64,000 nt of DNA from Vicugna pacos. Its lineage: Eukaryota; Chordata; Mammalia; Artiodactyla; Camelidae. The notes below the pieces were generated by a model. It had not been told where the DNA came from. It made no database searches and was given only the letters and a program-made list of their open reading frames with translations. Position numbers and translations under genes: made by a program. Shown here piece by piece: positions 35,188-45,476 of the stretch. Where the stretch lies: NCBI RefSeq assembly GCF_048564905.1, contig NC_132991.1, forward strand, positions 49,917,501 to 49,981,500. Reading direction: 5' to 3'. Position 1 is the first letter of the stretch; each line of letters starts with the position of its first letter.

Positions 35188-35466
35188 CTTTTAATTTTAC
35201 AGTACAAACGCAAGTATCACTTCCCACTTCATTCTGTGCCTTGCAGTGGTATTCACCAATATCTGAAGTGTCCACATTGAGGATGTGAATACTTGCGTGG
35301 AAATTTTTGGATGCAATCTTGTATTTCTTGCTACTTCGGAGTTGCCGCTTATCTTTGTACCACACCACCTCAAATGGTGGTGTTCCCGAAAGTTCACATT
35401 CAAGAGTAACTTCAGTATTTTTAAGGGTTTCTACCACAGGAGGGAAGCTGCTAAAGACAGGTGGTT
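35188..35466 (-). CDS. TTN: Titin exon ~71, Ig I49
   Basis: 93 codons. It opens EPPVFSSFPPVVETLKN; VTLECELSG, EVVWYKDKRQ, the LRSSKKYKIAS loop, DIGEYHCKA. Second domain of ten-exon copy 1; close to exons 81 and 91. Confidence 0.95.
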
Positions 35467-36468
35467 CTGTAAAAAATAAGAACTCTTCATGAACTGGGCT
35501 GCTTCACTTAATAGAATGTTTTCACTTCTTTGCTTTTAAATCGGATGAAAGAGTCAAGATACTACAATAGGTCCAGCACGTTAGTGTTGAGGGATAAGAG
35601 CTTCAGAGAAGCCACAGACCCTACTGAGCAGTTCAACATTCTGTCTACTCTGCCTTGCTAATTTCTCTTGGACGGTGAAGACTGGTACAAAATTGTAAAA
35701 CAAAACAAAAACCAAATAAACCTCCCAAACCCAAGCATACGAATCAATATGATCAGCATGAGATGTGGAATCCTGACTTTAGGGATGGATTTTTTTGGTA
35801 TATGCTTTAGAACTGGGACATTTGGAAGTTATCACAATGTCTGTGATCTAAGTCGTCCACTTCAAGTGGTTATTGCAATGACTGCCTCACAACATGACAA
35901 GCTTGGACTTTATGACAAGGATTCTGGAAAATACTAGTACTATTTGCACTAAGGTACAGTGATAAAATTTCAAAAAACAAGAACTGATTCTTCAGAGAGA
36001 AAAAAAACATATATAACTGTCCTGTTGTAAATGTAAGGTTAAAACCTGTATTGTTTGAACCTTATATACATGCAGTAAATATTCCTTGTTTTTAATGATA
36101 AAGATTATAGTGAAGACGATGATATATTTATAAGCTGATTGAAGGCAAAATTAATTTTAAAATGCCCAGCTGGTTTTTTTCTGTGTGTTTCTGAGACATC
36201 AAATTTGAACTGCTCAGCTAATGTATTGAGGTGATCAGAACTATGGCATTGGAATCACAAGAAAAATATCCCAGAATGACTGGCTGCACGTAAGCAAATC
36301 TTAAGAAGAAAAAATTATCTAAAAAGGGAAATAATGCTAGTTTGAGAAAATATTCTGTGATCTCAAATGGAATCTAAAAGTGACGGTAAAAGAATGAAGA
36401 ACTTTTGATACCCTGGGGAGAAGAAGGTGGGTTTCAGGTAAGGAGGAACAGAAGAAAAAGGTTTCTAC
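35467..36468 (-). other. TTN: Intron 70
   Basis: A 1.0 kb AT-rich intron inside ten-exon copy 1. I saw no exon, repeat family or motif in it. Confidence 0.5.
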
Positions 36469-36750
36469 CTTTTACTATAACCTTGGTACTGCAGCTGGTG
36501 CTGCCAGCAGGATTCTGAGCCTCACAAATGAAGTCTGCACTGTCCTCAGTACCAAGATAGTTCATCTGTAAGACGGCCACTGAGTCAATGAAAGCCATTC
36601 TGTACTTATCGCTGGGTGGGAGCTCGTGTTCGTTTCTGTACCACACAACTCTGATTTCTGGGGATCCAGTTATCTTGCATTCAAGTCGTGCTGAGTCACC
36701 TGCTTTCACTATTTTGAATGCTTCTAATTTCTTTACAAACTTCGGTGGTT
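36469..36750 (-). CDS. TTN: Titin exon ~70, Ig I48
   Basis: 94 codons. It opens EPPKFVKKLEAFKIVKAG; ARLECKITG, RVVWYRNEHE; the F-strand DSADFICEA has Ala for the usual Gly and Phe for Tyr. First domain of ten-exon super-repeat copy 1. Confidence 0.95.
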
Positions 36751-36979
36751 CTAGAGAGTGAAGAAAAGACATTATGAGGCAGCAGAATAGATATAAATAA
36801 CAAAGGTTCAATTACGTAGTATGTAGGCAAGAGAAAAACATGAACAGTGCCTGGCAAACAGGGTGTACTGCGTTAGGAAGAAGGGTACTTTCTTGGCTGG
36901 GTAGCTGCATTGTAAGAGATTACAGAACAGACCAGAGCCACAGGTCAGACAGAAACACAAAACAATCAAACTTGCACAC

Positions 36980-37258
36980 CTGTTACAAGCAACATTGTAG
37001 TGCAAGAGTCGCTACCAACATCGTTGGTAACTTGGCAAGTATACTGTCCAGTCTTGGAAGCATCCACCGAGTAGAGATTTAAGAAGCTAGTTGACCCTTC
37101 CAAGCCAATGAAACATTTAGGTCCAGAGGCAAGTTCCACATCATCCTTAAACCACTTTATTTTGAATGGTGGGGTTCCTTTTAGTACTGCTTTAAATTCC
37201 ACTGTAGAATCAGGAACGGCTTGTTGTCGCTCAGGTTTCACTAGGAAGCTTGGTGGTT
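36980..37258 (-). CDS. TTN: Titin exon ~69, Ig I47
   Basis: 93 codons. It opens EPPSFLVKPERQQAVPD; FKAVLKG lacks the B-strand Cys; KIKWFKDDV; KTGQYTCQV. Sixth domain of six-exon copy 3; after it the period changes from six to ten exons. Confidence 0.95.
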
Positions 37259-37499
37259 CTACAGATTTTAAAAGAAATACATATAATTAAAGTCCACATA
37301 GTTATTTTGATAGTTTTTCAGACATATAAGAAAACATTACTGAAAAGAGGTAATGACCAAATATTTCTTGAACTCAATAAATACGTATCTAAAGAAACAG
37401 AGTTATTGAGACTTTTAGCTCTAGAGGATACCAAGAAAGAGTGCTGCATTTTACAAGTGATCACAAAGAAGAATCAGGATGAGGTAAAGAAATCCTAAC

Positions 37500-37787
37500 C
37501 TTTTACAGTTAAGATGCCACTGCATGCATCGTCCCCTGCAACATTTGTGACCCTGCATGTGTAATTTGCAGTATCTTCTAATTCCAGGTTATTAACATCC
37601 AGCGACACAGTGTTCTCATGACAGACAAGTCTGTATTTTGCACTTGTAGTTATTTCTTTTCCATCCTTAAACCACTGAGCACTGATGGGAAGGGAGCCAG
37701 AAACCTTGCACTCCATATGAATGGAAGAGCCCAGGACTTTATCCATTTTGGTTAATTTTTTGGTGAAGGATGGAGGAATATCTTGAT
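37500..37787 (-). CDS. TTN: Titin exon ~68, Ig I46
   Basis: 96 codons. It opens DQDIPPSFTKKLTKM; IHMECKVSG, SAQWFKDGK, DTANYTCRV (Ala-Asn where Gly-x is usual). Fifth domain of six-exon copy 3. Confidence 0.95.
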
Positions 37788-37889
37788 CTGCCCAAAGCAA
37801 ATAGCAAAACACATGCATTAATATGCTGCCATTTGTGTACAAAGGACATAACACACATAAGGGAGGCTGACCAGGGACAAGACACAAAC

Positions 37890-38168
37890 CTAGCACTCTC
37901 AGGTAGGCGTCACAGCTGCTGCTTCCAAAGTCATTTTCCACCTTGAAAGTGTACTCTCCGCTGTCTTGCTTCATTACTGACTGGATCCTAAAACTGGCCA
38001 CATTATTTTCAAAACTCATCGAAAAATACCTGCTGGGCACAATTTGTTTCCCATCTTTAAGCCACTTCACTCTGAGTTCTGGCGTTCCGGCCACAACACA
38101 CTCCAAAGTCACTGGGTCTTTCTCAGTGACATCAACGGATTTAGCTTTCTCTAGGATCTGAGCAGGCT
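37890..38168 (-). CDS. TTN: Titin exon ~67, Ig I45
   Basis: 93 codons. It opens EPAQILEKAKSVDVTEKD; VTLECVVAG, RVKWLKDGK; F-strand DSGEYTFKV has Phe for Cys. Fourth domain of six-exon copy 3. Confidence 0.95.
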
Positions 38169-38281
38169 CTGTAGTAAGAATTAAAATGTGGATGAGTCTC
38201 AGTGATATTGCCACCGGAACTAGGGAACTGCTTATGAAATGGTCTCCACAGAATAACTTTGAAGGGGACTTGCTTACACAC

Positions 38282-38560
38282 CTTGTACTAAAAGGAAGGC
38301 GTAACACCTCTCAACGCCTGACTCGTTCTTGGCTTGACAGGTGTATCTTCCGCTGTGTCCGTTATCCACAGATCTGACTTGAAGTGTGGCCACGTTGTTC
38401 ACAAATGAAACATGAACATTATCATCTTCGTCAAGAATCTGATCGTCCTTTAGCCAGGTGATAGAGATGGGAGGTGAGCCCGCCACCGTGCTCTGAAAGG
38501 TGGCAGAGCTTTTCAAAACAGTCGTGACGTTTTCTATCTTCCTAATGAATGATGGCGGCT
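38282..38560 (-). CDS. TTN: Titin exon ~66, Ig I44
   Basis: 93 codons. It opens EPPSFIRKIENVTTVLKS; FQSTVAG lacks the B-strand Cys; SITWLKDDQ; HSGRYTCQA. Third domain of six-exon copy 3. Confidence 0.95.
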
Positions 38561-38677
38561 CTGTGATGAGACAGTGTAAGAAGAAGAGGTATATTTGAGC
38601 TCCTACCCATAACCATAAAACTAAAGAGCATTACAGAACTTCTATCTGGTAGCTGGCTGCCTGTGTGGCTCACTGAC

Positions 38678-38956
38678 CTTTCAGAGAGACTCGAGCGCTG
38701 CAAGAGCAGCTGCCACCCTCGTTGGACACAATGCACTGGTACTCGCCAGTGTCGGAAGAGTCACACTTGTTTATACTGAGATTAAACACTGACACTCTGT
38801 CAGTCAGGGTATACTTTTTGCTGCTTCGAATCTCCCTGTTGTTCTTCAGCCACGTGACTTCAAACGGAGCCGTTCCCATAACTTCACACTCCAGCTCCAC
38901 GTCACTGTCTCTGACTACTTCCGCGGGCCTCAGCTCCCTGATAAAGGTGGGAGGTT
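38678..38956 (-). CDS. TTN: Titin exon ~65, Ig I43
   Basis: 93 codons. It opens EPPTFIRELRPAEVVRDS; VELECEVMG, EVTWLKNNRE, the RSSKKYTLT loop, DTGEYQCIV. Second domain of six-exon copy 3. Confidence 0.95.
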
Positions 38957-39056
38957 CTAAAGATTCAAAAGGAAGACAGAGAACAGCTTACTCAAGGGGA
39001 GCTCTGAGTCTTAGCCAGCAGCACAGCCAGAAAGAAAAGGAGACCCAGGAACTGAC

Positions 39057-39338
39057 CTTTCACTTTTAATTCAATGCCGCAGCTTGCCGTGCCTGCGTCG
39101 TTACGAGCTTCACAGACATACGTCCCACTATTTTCTACCCTGGCACTAGAAATCTGGAAAGTGGCCAAACCATCGATGAAGGAAATGCCATGTTTCTTGA
39201 TGGCTGTTATCTCATTCCCATCCAGGTACCAAGAAACTCTGATTTCTGGAGTGCCTGTGATTTGGCATTCAAATGTTGTTGATTGTCCGTTCCTCAGCAC
39301 CAGTACTGGGCTGGGCTTCTTAATGAATTGAGGAGGTT
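39057..39338 (-). CDS. TTN: Titin exon ~64, Ig I42
   Basis: 94 codons. It opens EPPQFIKKPSPVLVLRNG; TTFECQITG, RVSWYLDGN, NSGTYVCEA. First domain of six-exon copy 3. Donor GTCAGT, with C at +3. Confidence 0.95.
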
Positions 39339-39481
39339 CTAAAGATGGGGAAAAATGTGTGACGTTGAACGTTTTTTAAATGGAAGGCCAATAAGCAAAA
39401 TTGTCTTCTTAAGCCTCATTCCTTCCCCCACCCCAAGAAAATCCAGGCAAGCAAGACAGCGAAGAGATAGAGAAACCAGAC

Positions 39482-39760
39482 CTTTGACAAAGAGAGTGGC
39501 TTTACTGGCTGCTGTGCCAACATCGTTGCTTAACTGGCAAATGTAGGTCCCCGAATCGGCAGCTTTGGCTGAAAAGAGCTCTAGAATGGTGGAGGTGTCA
39601 TCCTTCCAAACTGAGCGAGCTGCTCCCGAGTGCAACTCTTTGTTATCTTTAAACCACTTGATCGTCATGGGGGCAGTGCCACCCACAAGCGCCTTTAACT
39701 GAACCCTTGTATTGGGATTCACATCTTGTGACTGTGGCTTTTCCATGAAGTAGGGGGGTT
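39482..39760 (-). CDS. TTN: Titin exon ~63, Ig I41
   Basis: 93 codons. It opens EPPYFMEKPQSQDVNP; LKALVGG lacks the B-strand Cys; TIKWFKDNK; DSGTYICQL. Sixth domain of six-exon copy 2. Confidence 0.95.
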
Positions 39761-39876
39761 CTGGGGTGAAAGAAGCAGCAGCAAAAGGAGAAAGGAAGGT
39801 TTATTTTACAACAGATCGACAAAGGTAAAGAACTAAGAAATGAGAGCAATAGGTTTTGGAGACAGAAATTGCCGAC

Positions 39877-40164
39877 CTTTGACTGTCAGATGGCCACTGC
39901 ACTGGTTGTGGCCTGCCTTGTTAGTGGCAGAACAGGTGTAGGTCCCACTGTCTGCGCCTTCCAGCTGACTGATTTCCAAGAAAGCAGTGTTGTCATGAAA
40001 AGAGAATTTGTATTTTTCACTAGCTGTTATTTCCTGGTCATCTTTGAACCACTGGATGCTTATGGGATGTGACCCAGCCACTATGCATTCTAAGTCAATA
40101 AAGGACCCTTTGATGCTGTCCATCTTCTTCAGCTTTTTGGTGAATGAGGGAGGTATGATAAGAT
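39877..40164 (-). CDS. TTN: Titin exon ~62, Ig I40
   Basis: 96 codons. It opens with the extended linker DLIIPPSFTKKLKKM; IDLECIVAG, SIQWFKDDQ, DSGTYTCSA. Fifth domain of six-exon copy 2. Confidence 0.95.
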
Positions 40165-40290
40165 CTACGCAATGAAAAAGCAAAAAACCAAAATGTTAGG
40201 TCAATCTACCCGTTTGTAGTTTCTCTAAAATTTTAAGAGATGAAGGAGCTAAAAATGCTCAGTTTCTCCCCATAGAAAAGCTGTACCAAC

Positions 40291-40569
40291 CTAACACATT
40301 AATGCTAGCCTTGCAGCTGCTCCTCCCGACATCATTTTGGACTTCGAAAGTATATTCTCCACTATCTCTCTTTTCTGTAGAAATAATCTTCAGTATAGAG
40401 ACCGTCTCAGTGACACTAATTTTATATTTTTGGCCCAAGGTCAGTTCTTGACCATCTTTAAACCATTTGGCTGTAATCTCCTTGGTCCCTGAAAATTTAA
40501 CCTGCAAAGTGGCTGGGTCTCCCTGGGTGACATCTATAGACACAGCCTCCTCGATGATGGTGGCAGGCT
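40291..40569 (-). CDS. TTN: Titin exon ~61, Ig I39
   Basis: 93 codons. It opens EPATIIEEAVSIDVTQGD; B-strand LQVKFSG and F-strand SGEYTFEVQ both lack Cys, so the core disulfide pair is wholly absent. TAKWFKDGQ keeps the Trp. Fourth domain of six-exon copy 2. Confidence 0.95.
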
Positions 40570-40688
40570 CTGCAGAAAACAAAGGAAGAGGTATGGGTTG
40601 TCAACTGCTCTGCTGAAAAGCTTACAGCTCTGTTTTTTGTTTTTGTTGTTTTTTGGCCGTTTCCCCACGGCAAACTCTCTGAACCAAC

Positions 40689-40967
40689 CTTTCACTGAAA
40701 GTAACGCAGAACACCTTTGTACGCCTGCATCATTTTTGGCCTGACAGACGTATTTCCCATCATGCTTGACTTCAATGCCACTGAGGTACAGACTGGCCAC
40801 ATTGTTCTCAAACGTCATTCTTATGTTCTCATCTTCGGTGATTTCATCGTTGTCTTTTAACCAAGTCACCATGATGGGCAAGGAGCCCTTCAGCGTGGCC
40901 TGGAAGGCAGCCGTGCCTCCTCGGAGGGAGCTGGTGCTTTCAATCTTCTTTACAAAGGCTGGGGGTT
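40689..40967 (-). CDS. TTN: Titin exon ~60, Ig I38
   Basis: 93 codons. It opens EPPAFVKKIESTSSLRGG; B-strand FQATLKG lacks Cys; MVTWLKDND; HDGKYVCQA. Third domain of six-exon copy 2. A long A tract lies in the preceding intron near 41029-41046. Confidence 0.95.
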
Positions 40968-41094
40968 CTAGTGGAAGAATGAATTCTCAATCAATGCTAG
41001 CTCTAGAGCAAAACTGACTTTACCGGAAAAAAAAAAAAAAAAAAAAGAGCTGACTCCGCAGAAAAGCCAGTCTGCCATGAGAACTGACACGAAC

Positions 41095-41373
41095 CTCTCA
41101 AAGTCACCCTGGCGCTGCAGGTGGCGCTGCCCACCTCGTTGGTCACCCGACACTGGTACTCGCCCACGTCTGCAGCTACAAACTTGAGGATCTGCAGGCT
41201 CACCAGCTTGTCCTGAATGAAGGTTTTATACTTTCTACCACTTCGCAGTGTTGTGTTATCTTTGAACCAAGTGATCTCATAGGGAGGCGTGCCTGCCACC
41301 TCGGCCAGCAACATGACGTCATACTCCTTCAGCACTTCAAGGGGCTTGAATTCCTTGGTAAAGTAAGGCGACT
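41095..41373 (-). CDS. TTN: Titin exon ~59, Ig I37
   Basis: 93 codons. It opens ESPYFTKEFKPLEVLKE; the B-strand reads MLLAEVAG, without the Cys that the same position has in copies 1 and 3; EITWFKDNT; DVGEYQCRV. Second domain of six-exon copy 2. Confidence 0.95.
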
Positions 41374-41468
41374 CTATAGTAGGAAAGGAGTTATTGTGAG
41401 TTAACGGAGAGGAGTCTGGACTCTGAGCCACAACTCTGGGAACACAAGGGGATAACGTGAACACAAAC

Positions 41469-41750
41469 CTTTGACTATTAAAATGCTACCACAGTGGTCA
41501 CTGCCAGCCTCATTCTGAGCCTCACACATATATTCACCACTGTCTTCAACGGCAATATCTGTAAGTGTTAGAACCGCAGTGGACTCCACGAAAGACATTT
41601 TGTGTTTGCTGCTCTCCTTGATTTCCCTATCGTTCACGAACCATGTTATTTTAATTGGAGGGGTGCCCGTTACTTTGCAGGCTAGCTGGGTGGCATCTCC
41701 CTTCTTTAACAGCTGTGATGGCTCTAATTTTTCAATAAATGTGGCAGGTT
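41469..41750 (-). CDS. TTN: Titin exon ~58, Ig I36
   Basis: 94 codons. It opens EPATFIEKLEPSQLLKKG; TQLACKVTG, KITWFVNDRE, DSGEYMCEA. First domain of six-exon copy 2, again one codon longer than the next exons. Confidence 0.95.
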
Positions 41751-41839
41751 CTGTGGGAAGAAGGAAGTTGGTAAGAAACATGAGGAAGAGGAAAGAATTT
41801 ATAACTGTAGCACAAAGAGGTCAAGGAAACAATGCAAAC

Positions 41840-42118
41840 CTTTTACAAATAAGTTTGCACTGCACTCCATGGTTCCGGCCACATTGCTGACTTTACAGGT
41901 GTATGTGCCTGAATCAGAGGTCTTGACTACATAGAGTTCCAGGGAACTTTCAAAGGCTTCTCTGGTGATATAGCAGCTTCCACCAGAAACCAGCTCTTTG
42001 TCACCCTTAAACCATTTGACTGTGAGAGGAGCAGACCCTTGGAAGGTGCTTTTCAGGGAAACGACTGAGCCAGGCAGAACATCCTTTGACGCAGGTTTGG
42101 TTACAAAACTGGGTGGTT
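41840..42118 (-). CDS. TTN: Titin exon ~57, Ig I35
   Basis: 93 codons with no ATG-initiated frame, found by splice sites. It opens EPPSFVTKPASKDVLPG; B-strand SLKSTFQG lacks Cys; TVKWFKGDK; a Cys appears instead in the C' region (GGSCYIT); DSGTYTCKV. Sixth and last domain of six-exon copy 1. Confidence 0.94.
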
Positions 42119-42231
42119 CTAAAGAAGGGGTATAAGAAAGAATTTCAAAGAGTTAAGAGGTGCGATGGAAGGGAAGAGGCCTTAATTTGAAGGTGACCTA
42201 CGTAAGAATGAAATGCAGCCCCCCAGCCAAC

Positions 42232-42519
42232 CTTGCACGATCAGGGCCCCGCTGCAGTCTTTGCTGCCCACGGAATTCGTGGCTCTGCAGGAGAAATTCC
42301 CTGCGTCGTTCACGTCTACTCTGCTTATCTCCAAAGAGGCCGTGCCTTCCACAAAGGCTATTCTGTATCTGTCAGAGGCAGCTACTTCTTTGCCGTCCTT
42401 AAACCAAGACACCCTCATGGGGAGGGAGCCAGCGATTTTGCAGTCCAGCCTACAGGCACCGCTAACAACGCTATCCACGTTGCGTAGGGGTTTGGTAAAA
42501 AACGGAGCAATGTCTCGAT
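42232..42519 (-). CDS. TTN: Titin exon ~56, Ig I34
   Basis: 96 codons, three more than its neighbours because it opens with the extended linker DRDIAPFFTKPL. CRLDCKIAG, RVSWFKDGK, DAGNFSCRA. Fifth domain of six-exon copy 1. Confidence 0.95.
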
Positions 42520-42637
42520 CTGTTTGTGGCACGAGAAGAGAAGAGAGAACAACGGGGGAAAGTGCTCAGTGATTTTCGTTTTGGCCATTTGTTGGGTTTC
42601 AAAGGAACGTGCAGCCTAGGTTTCTAAAGACACTAAC

Positions 42638-42916
42638 CTAGTACAGTGAGAGTCGTCTCACAGGAGCTGCTGCCCACTTCATTGGAGATCTCAAATGTGT
42701 ACTGGCCACTGTCATGTAGTTCAGCCGAGTAAAATTTGAGTTGGGCAACATTGTTTTTAAAACTTAGTCGATGCTTCTTACTGGCAACCACAGGCCTCCC
42801 GTCTTTGTACCACTTGGGCTTAAGTTCCGGGGTGCCTGTGACGGTGCACTCCAGCGTGGCCGGGTCTCCTGCTGTCACCTGGATCAGTTCTGCTCTCTCG
42901 ATGATTTTGGCAGGTT
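42638..42916 (-). CDS. TTN: Titin exon ~55, Ig I33
   Basis: 93 codons. It opens EPAKIIERAELIQV; B-strand ATLECTVTG, PKWYKDGRP. The F-strand reads SGQYTFEIS, with Phe where Cys is usual. Fourth domain of six-exon copy 1; this F-strand change recurs at position 4 of every super-repeat copy. Confidence 0.95.
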
Positions 42917-43013
42917 CTACAATGGTATTAAACAGTAAGAATTCCGAACTATGTGTTAAGGTTTCACTGTAAAAGGAAAGATCAACTCAAAATTAAAATG
43001 CTCCCATACAAAC

Positions 43014-43292
43014 CTTTAACTATTAATTCCCCAACAGATGTTTGGCTTCCGGCTTCATTTTCAGCCAGGCATGTGTATTTGCCACCAAAACTAATCTGCA
43101 CATCAGGGATTATCAAGACCGCAACACCACTGGAAAAGCTCATTTTGATTTTTCCATCTTCTTTAATGATCTCTTGTCCTTTCATCCAAGTGACAGAAAT
43201 GGGTTCTGACCCTCTCACGGCAGCTTGTAAGGTAACGGTTTGTCCTGCTAGTGCAGTAAAGTCATCTACTTTCTTGACAAAGGTGGGTGGTT
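43014..43292 (-). CDS. TTN: Titin exon ~54, Ig I32
   Basis: 93 codons. It opens EPPTFVKKVDDFTALAG; the B-strand TLQAAVRG lacks Cys; VTWMKGQEI; FGGKYTCLA. Third domain of six-exon copy 1. With no B-strand Cys it cannot form the classical Ig disulfide. Confidence 0.95.
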
Positions 43293-43706
43293 CTAGTTAC
43301 AGAGAGAGAGCGTACAAAACTTATCAAGTTCCAAACACTTCAACATCATAAAAAAGAATTTCATCGAGGTTACAATGATCTACTCTGTAGTATTGGTCAA
43401 TTAGAAGAAAAAAATAAAATTCAAGAGGAATTATAATTCCATCCAAGAGAAAGAAGCATAGAAGATACATGGTTATCAAGCCAACAAAATTGTTTATCAT
43501 GCAATTCACTTTTGTTACTAGAAATTAAATATTTGCACTAGCCTCTAGCTAAAGCCTGGGTGGTCCCTAGGGTCCCAGGTCACAACCAAAGGCAAAACAT
43601 ATTTTCAGGGATTAGGAGAAGAAAAAAAAGGACCAGTTTTCCTTCCACGGGTTAAGAAAGCGATTTTGACAATTTATTAAAGAGACCGCGCTTTTCGGGC
43701 ACTAAC

Positions 43707-43985
43707 CTTTTAATAAGTGGGTTGCAATGCAGCCACACTTCCCAACTTCATTGGCAACAACACACTCGTATTCCCCAACATCCGCACTATTGAAAGAAAA
43801 TATCTCCAGGGACACGAGAGACTTCTGAGAAAACAACCTGTACTTTTTGCTACTTCGAATTTGCTTCTTATCCTTGAACCAGCTAATCTCAAATGGTCCT
43901 GTGCCTGAGACTTCACACTGAAGGAGGGCGTTTGTTCCTCTCACTATATCTGCCGGCTCAAGAGTTTTGATGAAAGAAGGAGGTT
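43707..43985 (-). CDS. TTN: Titin exon ~53, Ig I31
   Basis: 93 codons. It opens with EPP and an FIKTLEP-type start, then RGTNALLQCEVSG, ISWFKDKKQ, the basic RSSKKYRLF loop and DVGEYECVV. Second domain of six-exon copy 1. The RSSKKY loop recurs in the same place in copy 3 (exon 65) and in the second exon of ten-exon copies 1 and 2. The intron after it (43293-43706) shows nothing. Confidence 0.95.
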
Positions 43986-44094
43986 CTACAAAAGCACGAA
44001 AGCATTGTATAAGTGACGGGTGACAAGCAATGAAAAAGAACAGCTTCTCTCAGAAACACAAGAAACACAATGGACTGCGACGGAGTCAACAAAC

Positions 44095-44376
44095 CTTTGA
44101 TAACTATCTCAGCGCTGCAGCTGTCACTGCCCACGTCATTCACTGCTTCGCACGAGTAAGTGCCACTGTCTTCCACTTTGACGTCCGTAATATCGAGCAC
44201 AGCCTCCGAATTGACGAAAGACATTCGGATTGTGTTACTCTCGGTAAGTTCTCTGTTGTTTTTAAACCAAGTAACCTGGATCACAGGTGAGCCTTTCAGC
44301 TTACAGTGCAGGCGTGCTGATTCACCTGGGAGCATCAGGTAAGAGGGATCCACCTTCTTCACAAAGGATGGTGGCT
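44095..44376 (-). CDS. TTN: Titin exon ~52, Ig I30
   Basis: 94 codons. It opens EPPSFMKKVDPSY; B-strand ARLHCKLKG, C-strand QVTWFKNNRE, F-strand DSGTYSCEA. First domain of six-exon super-repeat copy 1. The donor GTTTGT has an uncommon T at +3. Phase 1 at both ends. Confidence 0.95.
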
Positions 44377-44568
44377 CTACATGCAGTCAACAGAACAGAA
44401 AAAGGAAAAGGTACCTGAAGCATAAACCACACAAAAGAAAAGCAGACATCATGCAACAAAGGGACACACAACACACATAAAATATCTTCACAACATTTCT
44501 GAAAAGGTGGTGGTGTATGCCACCACTTTCTGCTTCCATGATTCCAAAACACTTTCCCACACTCGATT

Positions 44569-44593
44569 CAAACAAACAAGCAAACAAACAAAC
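44569..44593. repeat. CAAA tetranucleotide repeat
   Basis: Six near-perfect CAAA units, interrupted once by a G, in the intron between exons 51 and 52. A candidate length polymorphism. Confidence 0.8.
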
Positions 44594-44912
44594 AGAAACA
44601 AGTTCTACTCATACAGAAAGCAATTTTACAAAAGAAGATTGTTAAGGACTGCCCAGACATTTGAAGTTCTTTGAAGACATTTGAAGCAAGCTGTGTTACT
44701 GGCAGACAGTTTTAAGCAAACAAGAGTTAACTGAATTCTGAAGAAGACTGAAAAAATAAAATCAAACAATGCCAGGATTTCCCCAAACCAAAGTGTTTGC
44801 TTGGATGAAATTATTTTCATCACAAGATGCACCGGCTGCATTGTTTGTCAACAGTGTTTCTACTGGGGCATCCCTTCAGAGAAGGGAGTGAAGATTGCTG
44901 CACATCTCTTAC

Positions 44913-45476
44913 CTCTGATAGTCACTGTTGCTGAAGAAGAGCTGCTTCCAGCTTCATTGGAAACTGTGCAAACGTAGGTTCCTGAATCTTTTAGTTTGGC
45001 CAGAGGGATCTCAAGTGATGCTATTTTATCTTCAAAATAGATCTTATAGTCTTTCCCAGGGGGGAGTTTCTGCCCGTTTTTACTCCATGTCACTGTGACT
45101 TTTCTGTCTTCATCTACTTGGCCCTCAAGGCGGATCTTCTTATTGATAGCTGATTGTACAGAGTCTAACTCTTTAATGAAATGTGGTTTGTCGATTATGG
45201 TCAACTCAGCTTGGCAGATGTCAGCTCCAAACTTGTTAGAAGCCTTACAGGAGTAAACCCCTCTATCTTGAATTGTAAGATTTGAGAGTTCTAAAATGTG
45301 TTTGTTGTCTACATCTGAAATCTTGCAGTGAGGGGAAGGCGAGAGGGCAACACCATCTTTCTGCCAAATGGTTTCGATCACGGGAGTCCCTGTCACTGTG
45401 CAGAGGAACTTGGCTGCCTTACCCACAAAAGTTGTAACGGACTTAGGTCTGGAGAAAAAGGTTGGTGGATATGCCT
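44913..45476 (-). CDS. TTN: Titin exon ~51, Ig I28-I29
   Basis: 188 codons encoding two Ig domains in one exon, unlike its single-Ig neighbours. The first opens EAYPPTFFSRPKSV (AKFLCTVTG, ETIWQKDG, DRGVYSCKA); the second opens DKPHFIKELDSVQ (IRLEGQVDED without a B-strand Cys, TVTWSKNG, DSGTYVCTV). The acceptor is ctttcacag and the donor is a strong GTAAGA. This is the first exon skipped in cardiac N2B titin. The following 536-base intron holds a CAAA repeat at 44569-44593. Confidence 0.95.
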
